NCBI GenBank assembly: GCA_034698045.1
Contig: JAQGAU010000258.1
Location: 1 to 32,830 of the forward strand
Origin: Paramacrobiotus richtersi
Lineage: Eukaryota > Tardigrada > Eutardigrada > Parachela > Macrobiotidae
Reading direction: 5' to 3'
DNA: 32,830 bases
The notes under the pieces were generated by a model that ran no database searches, had not been told where the DNA came from, and worked only from the letters and a program-made list of their open reading frames with translations. Below, in pieces: positions 32,270-32,830 of the stretch; position 1 is the stretch's first letter; each line of letters opens with the position of its first letter. Position numbers and translations under genes: made by a program.

Positions 32270-32830
32270 TACGCATATATAGCGTTGTTGTAATAGACGT
32301 GAACATAATTAATATGTGGTTTGTGGCAGTTTATGCTGTACAGTGATTAATTTATCGTTCTGCATCTGGATGTTTATTTTCACGTCACGGGTGTATTTTC
32401 CTCTGCAGAAAGGATTAGTTTATTTTGTGCAGCGGAAGCTTGCAAAAAATAAAACTACGCACGTGCACCACCGCGTCGTAAAATGTGACCTTGCAACAGC
32501 CTTTTATGACTACTCGTACCGGTAAATGCAAACGCTATTACGAACGAACGGACTAACAATTTAAGTAAAAAAAAAATCTCCCAAGCTTTTTCAGATCGCT
32601 AATAAGTGCTTTCATATGTGTATATCTGTTATGAGTTTTGCTCGGCAAAAACATAATTGAACGACACAAACGCTACTAGTTACAAAACAGTTATTATTCC
32701 ACGTATTCGTAACTATGGCACACGGTAAGGCGATCGCTCTTCCATCTGCTTAGATTAGCTGAAATTATTGTTAATGCATGCAGCATGTGGAAAAGATGTC
32801 TCAAGCGGTCAAACTAATATTTATCCTTAT
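32270..32830. other. 3' flank of SP5
   Basis: No gene is supported after the SP5 stop apart from the poly(A) signal. A CG(V/I)P-type exon 1 of a sixth protease was not seen before the window ends. Confidence 0.5.
32448..32453 (+). terminator. SP5 poly(A) signal
   Basis: AATAAA lies about 180 nt after the SP5 stop codon. Confidence 0.55.

Noticed and set aside
1-32830. tRNA, rRNA, CRISPR or bacterial genes
   Set aside because: No cloverleaf B-box (GGTTCGAAT-type), rRNA core or spaced repeats were seen, and all genes are intron-split.

Overview
The window is nuclear DNA of an animal: every gene I can build is split by GT–AG introns, mostly short (about 57 bp to 1 kb), with secreted and cytoskeletal protein families typical of metazoans. 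The compact, AT-rich introns suit a small-genome invertebrate (an ecdysozoan such as a tardigrade would fit), but nothing seen fixes the phylum. No tRNA, rRNA, CRISPR array or prokaryotic operon was seen.

Left part (minus strand). Positions 8216 to about 447 hold a 13-exon gene for a spectrin-repeat protein ending in an I-set immunoglobulin domain. Its N-terminus and layout match the CCDC141 (CAMDI) family. One intron carries a clean 455-bp non-autonomous DNA transposon with inverted ends and a 9-bp target duplication. Positions 14900 to 10729 hold a second minus-strand gene of three exons. It encodes a signal peptide, an extracellular lamin-tail-like (LTD) domain, one membrane span and a short cytoplasmic tail. 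Its last two exons lie 2.9 kb from the first, and matching splice phases recover them.

Right part (plus strand), 16366 to 32269: a tandem array of five intact paralogous trypsin-like serine protease genes (here SP1 to SP5). All share one exon plan (phases 0, 2, 2, 1, 1, 1; fixed exon sizes of 95, about 282, 81 and 89 to 92 nt). Each encodes a signal peptide, a propeptide with a conserved CG(V/I/T)P...DPF motif, and a complete His/Asp/Ser catalytic domain with Asp189. They differ at the zymogen cleavage site (Thr in SP1 to SP3, Lys in SP4 and SP5), in the autolysis-loop exon (much longer in SP3) and in one extra intron (SP4). A broken copy of one catalytic exon lies between SP3 and SP4.

The proteases look like a locally expanding secreted digestive or haemolymph family. 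The most novel-looking items are the membrane-anchored LTD protein, the activation-site split within the protease array, the variable autolysis-loop exon, and a 62-bp near-perfect palindrome with an unexplained two-strand ORF cluster between SP2 and SP3. All exon models are manual and unsupported by transcripts.
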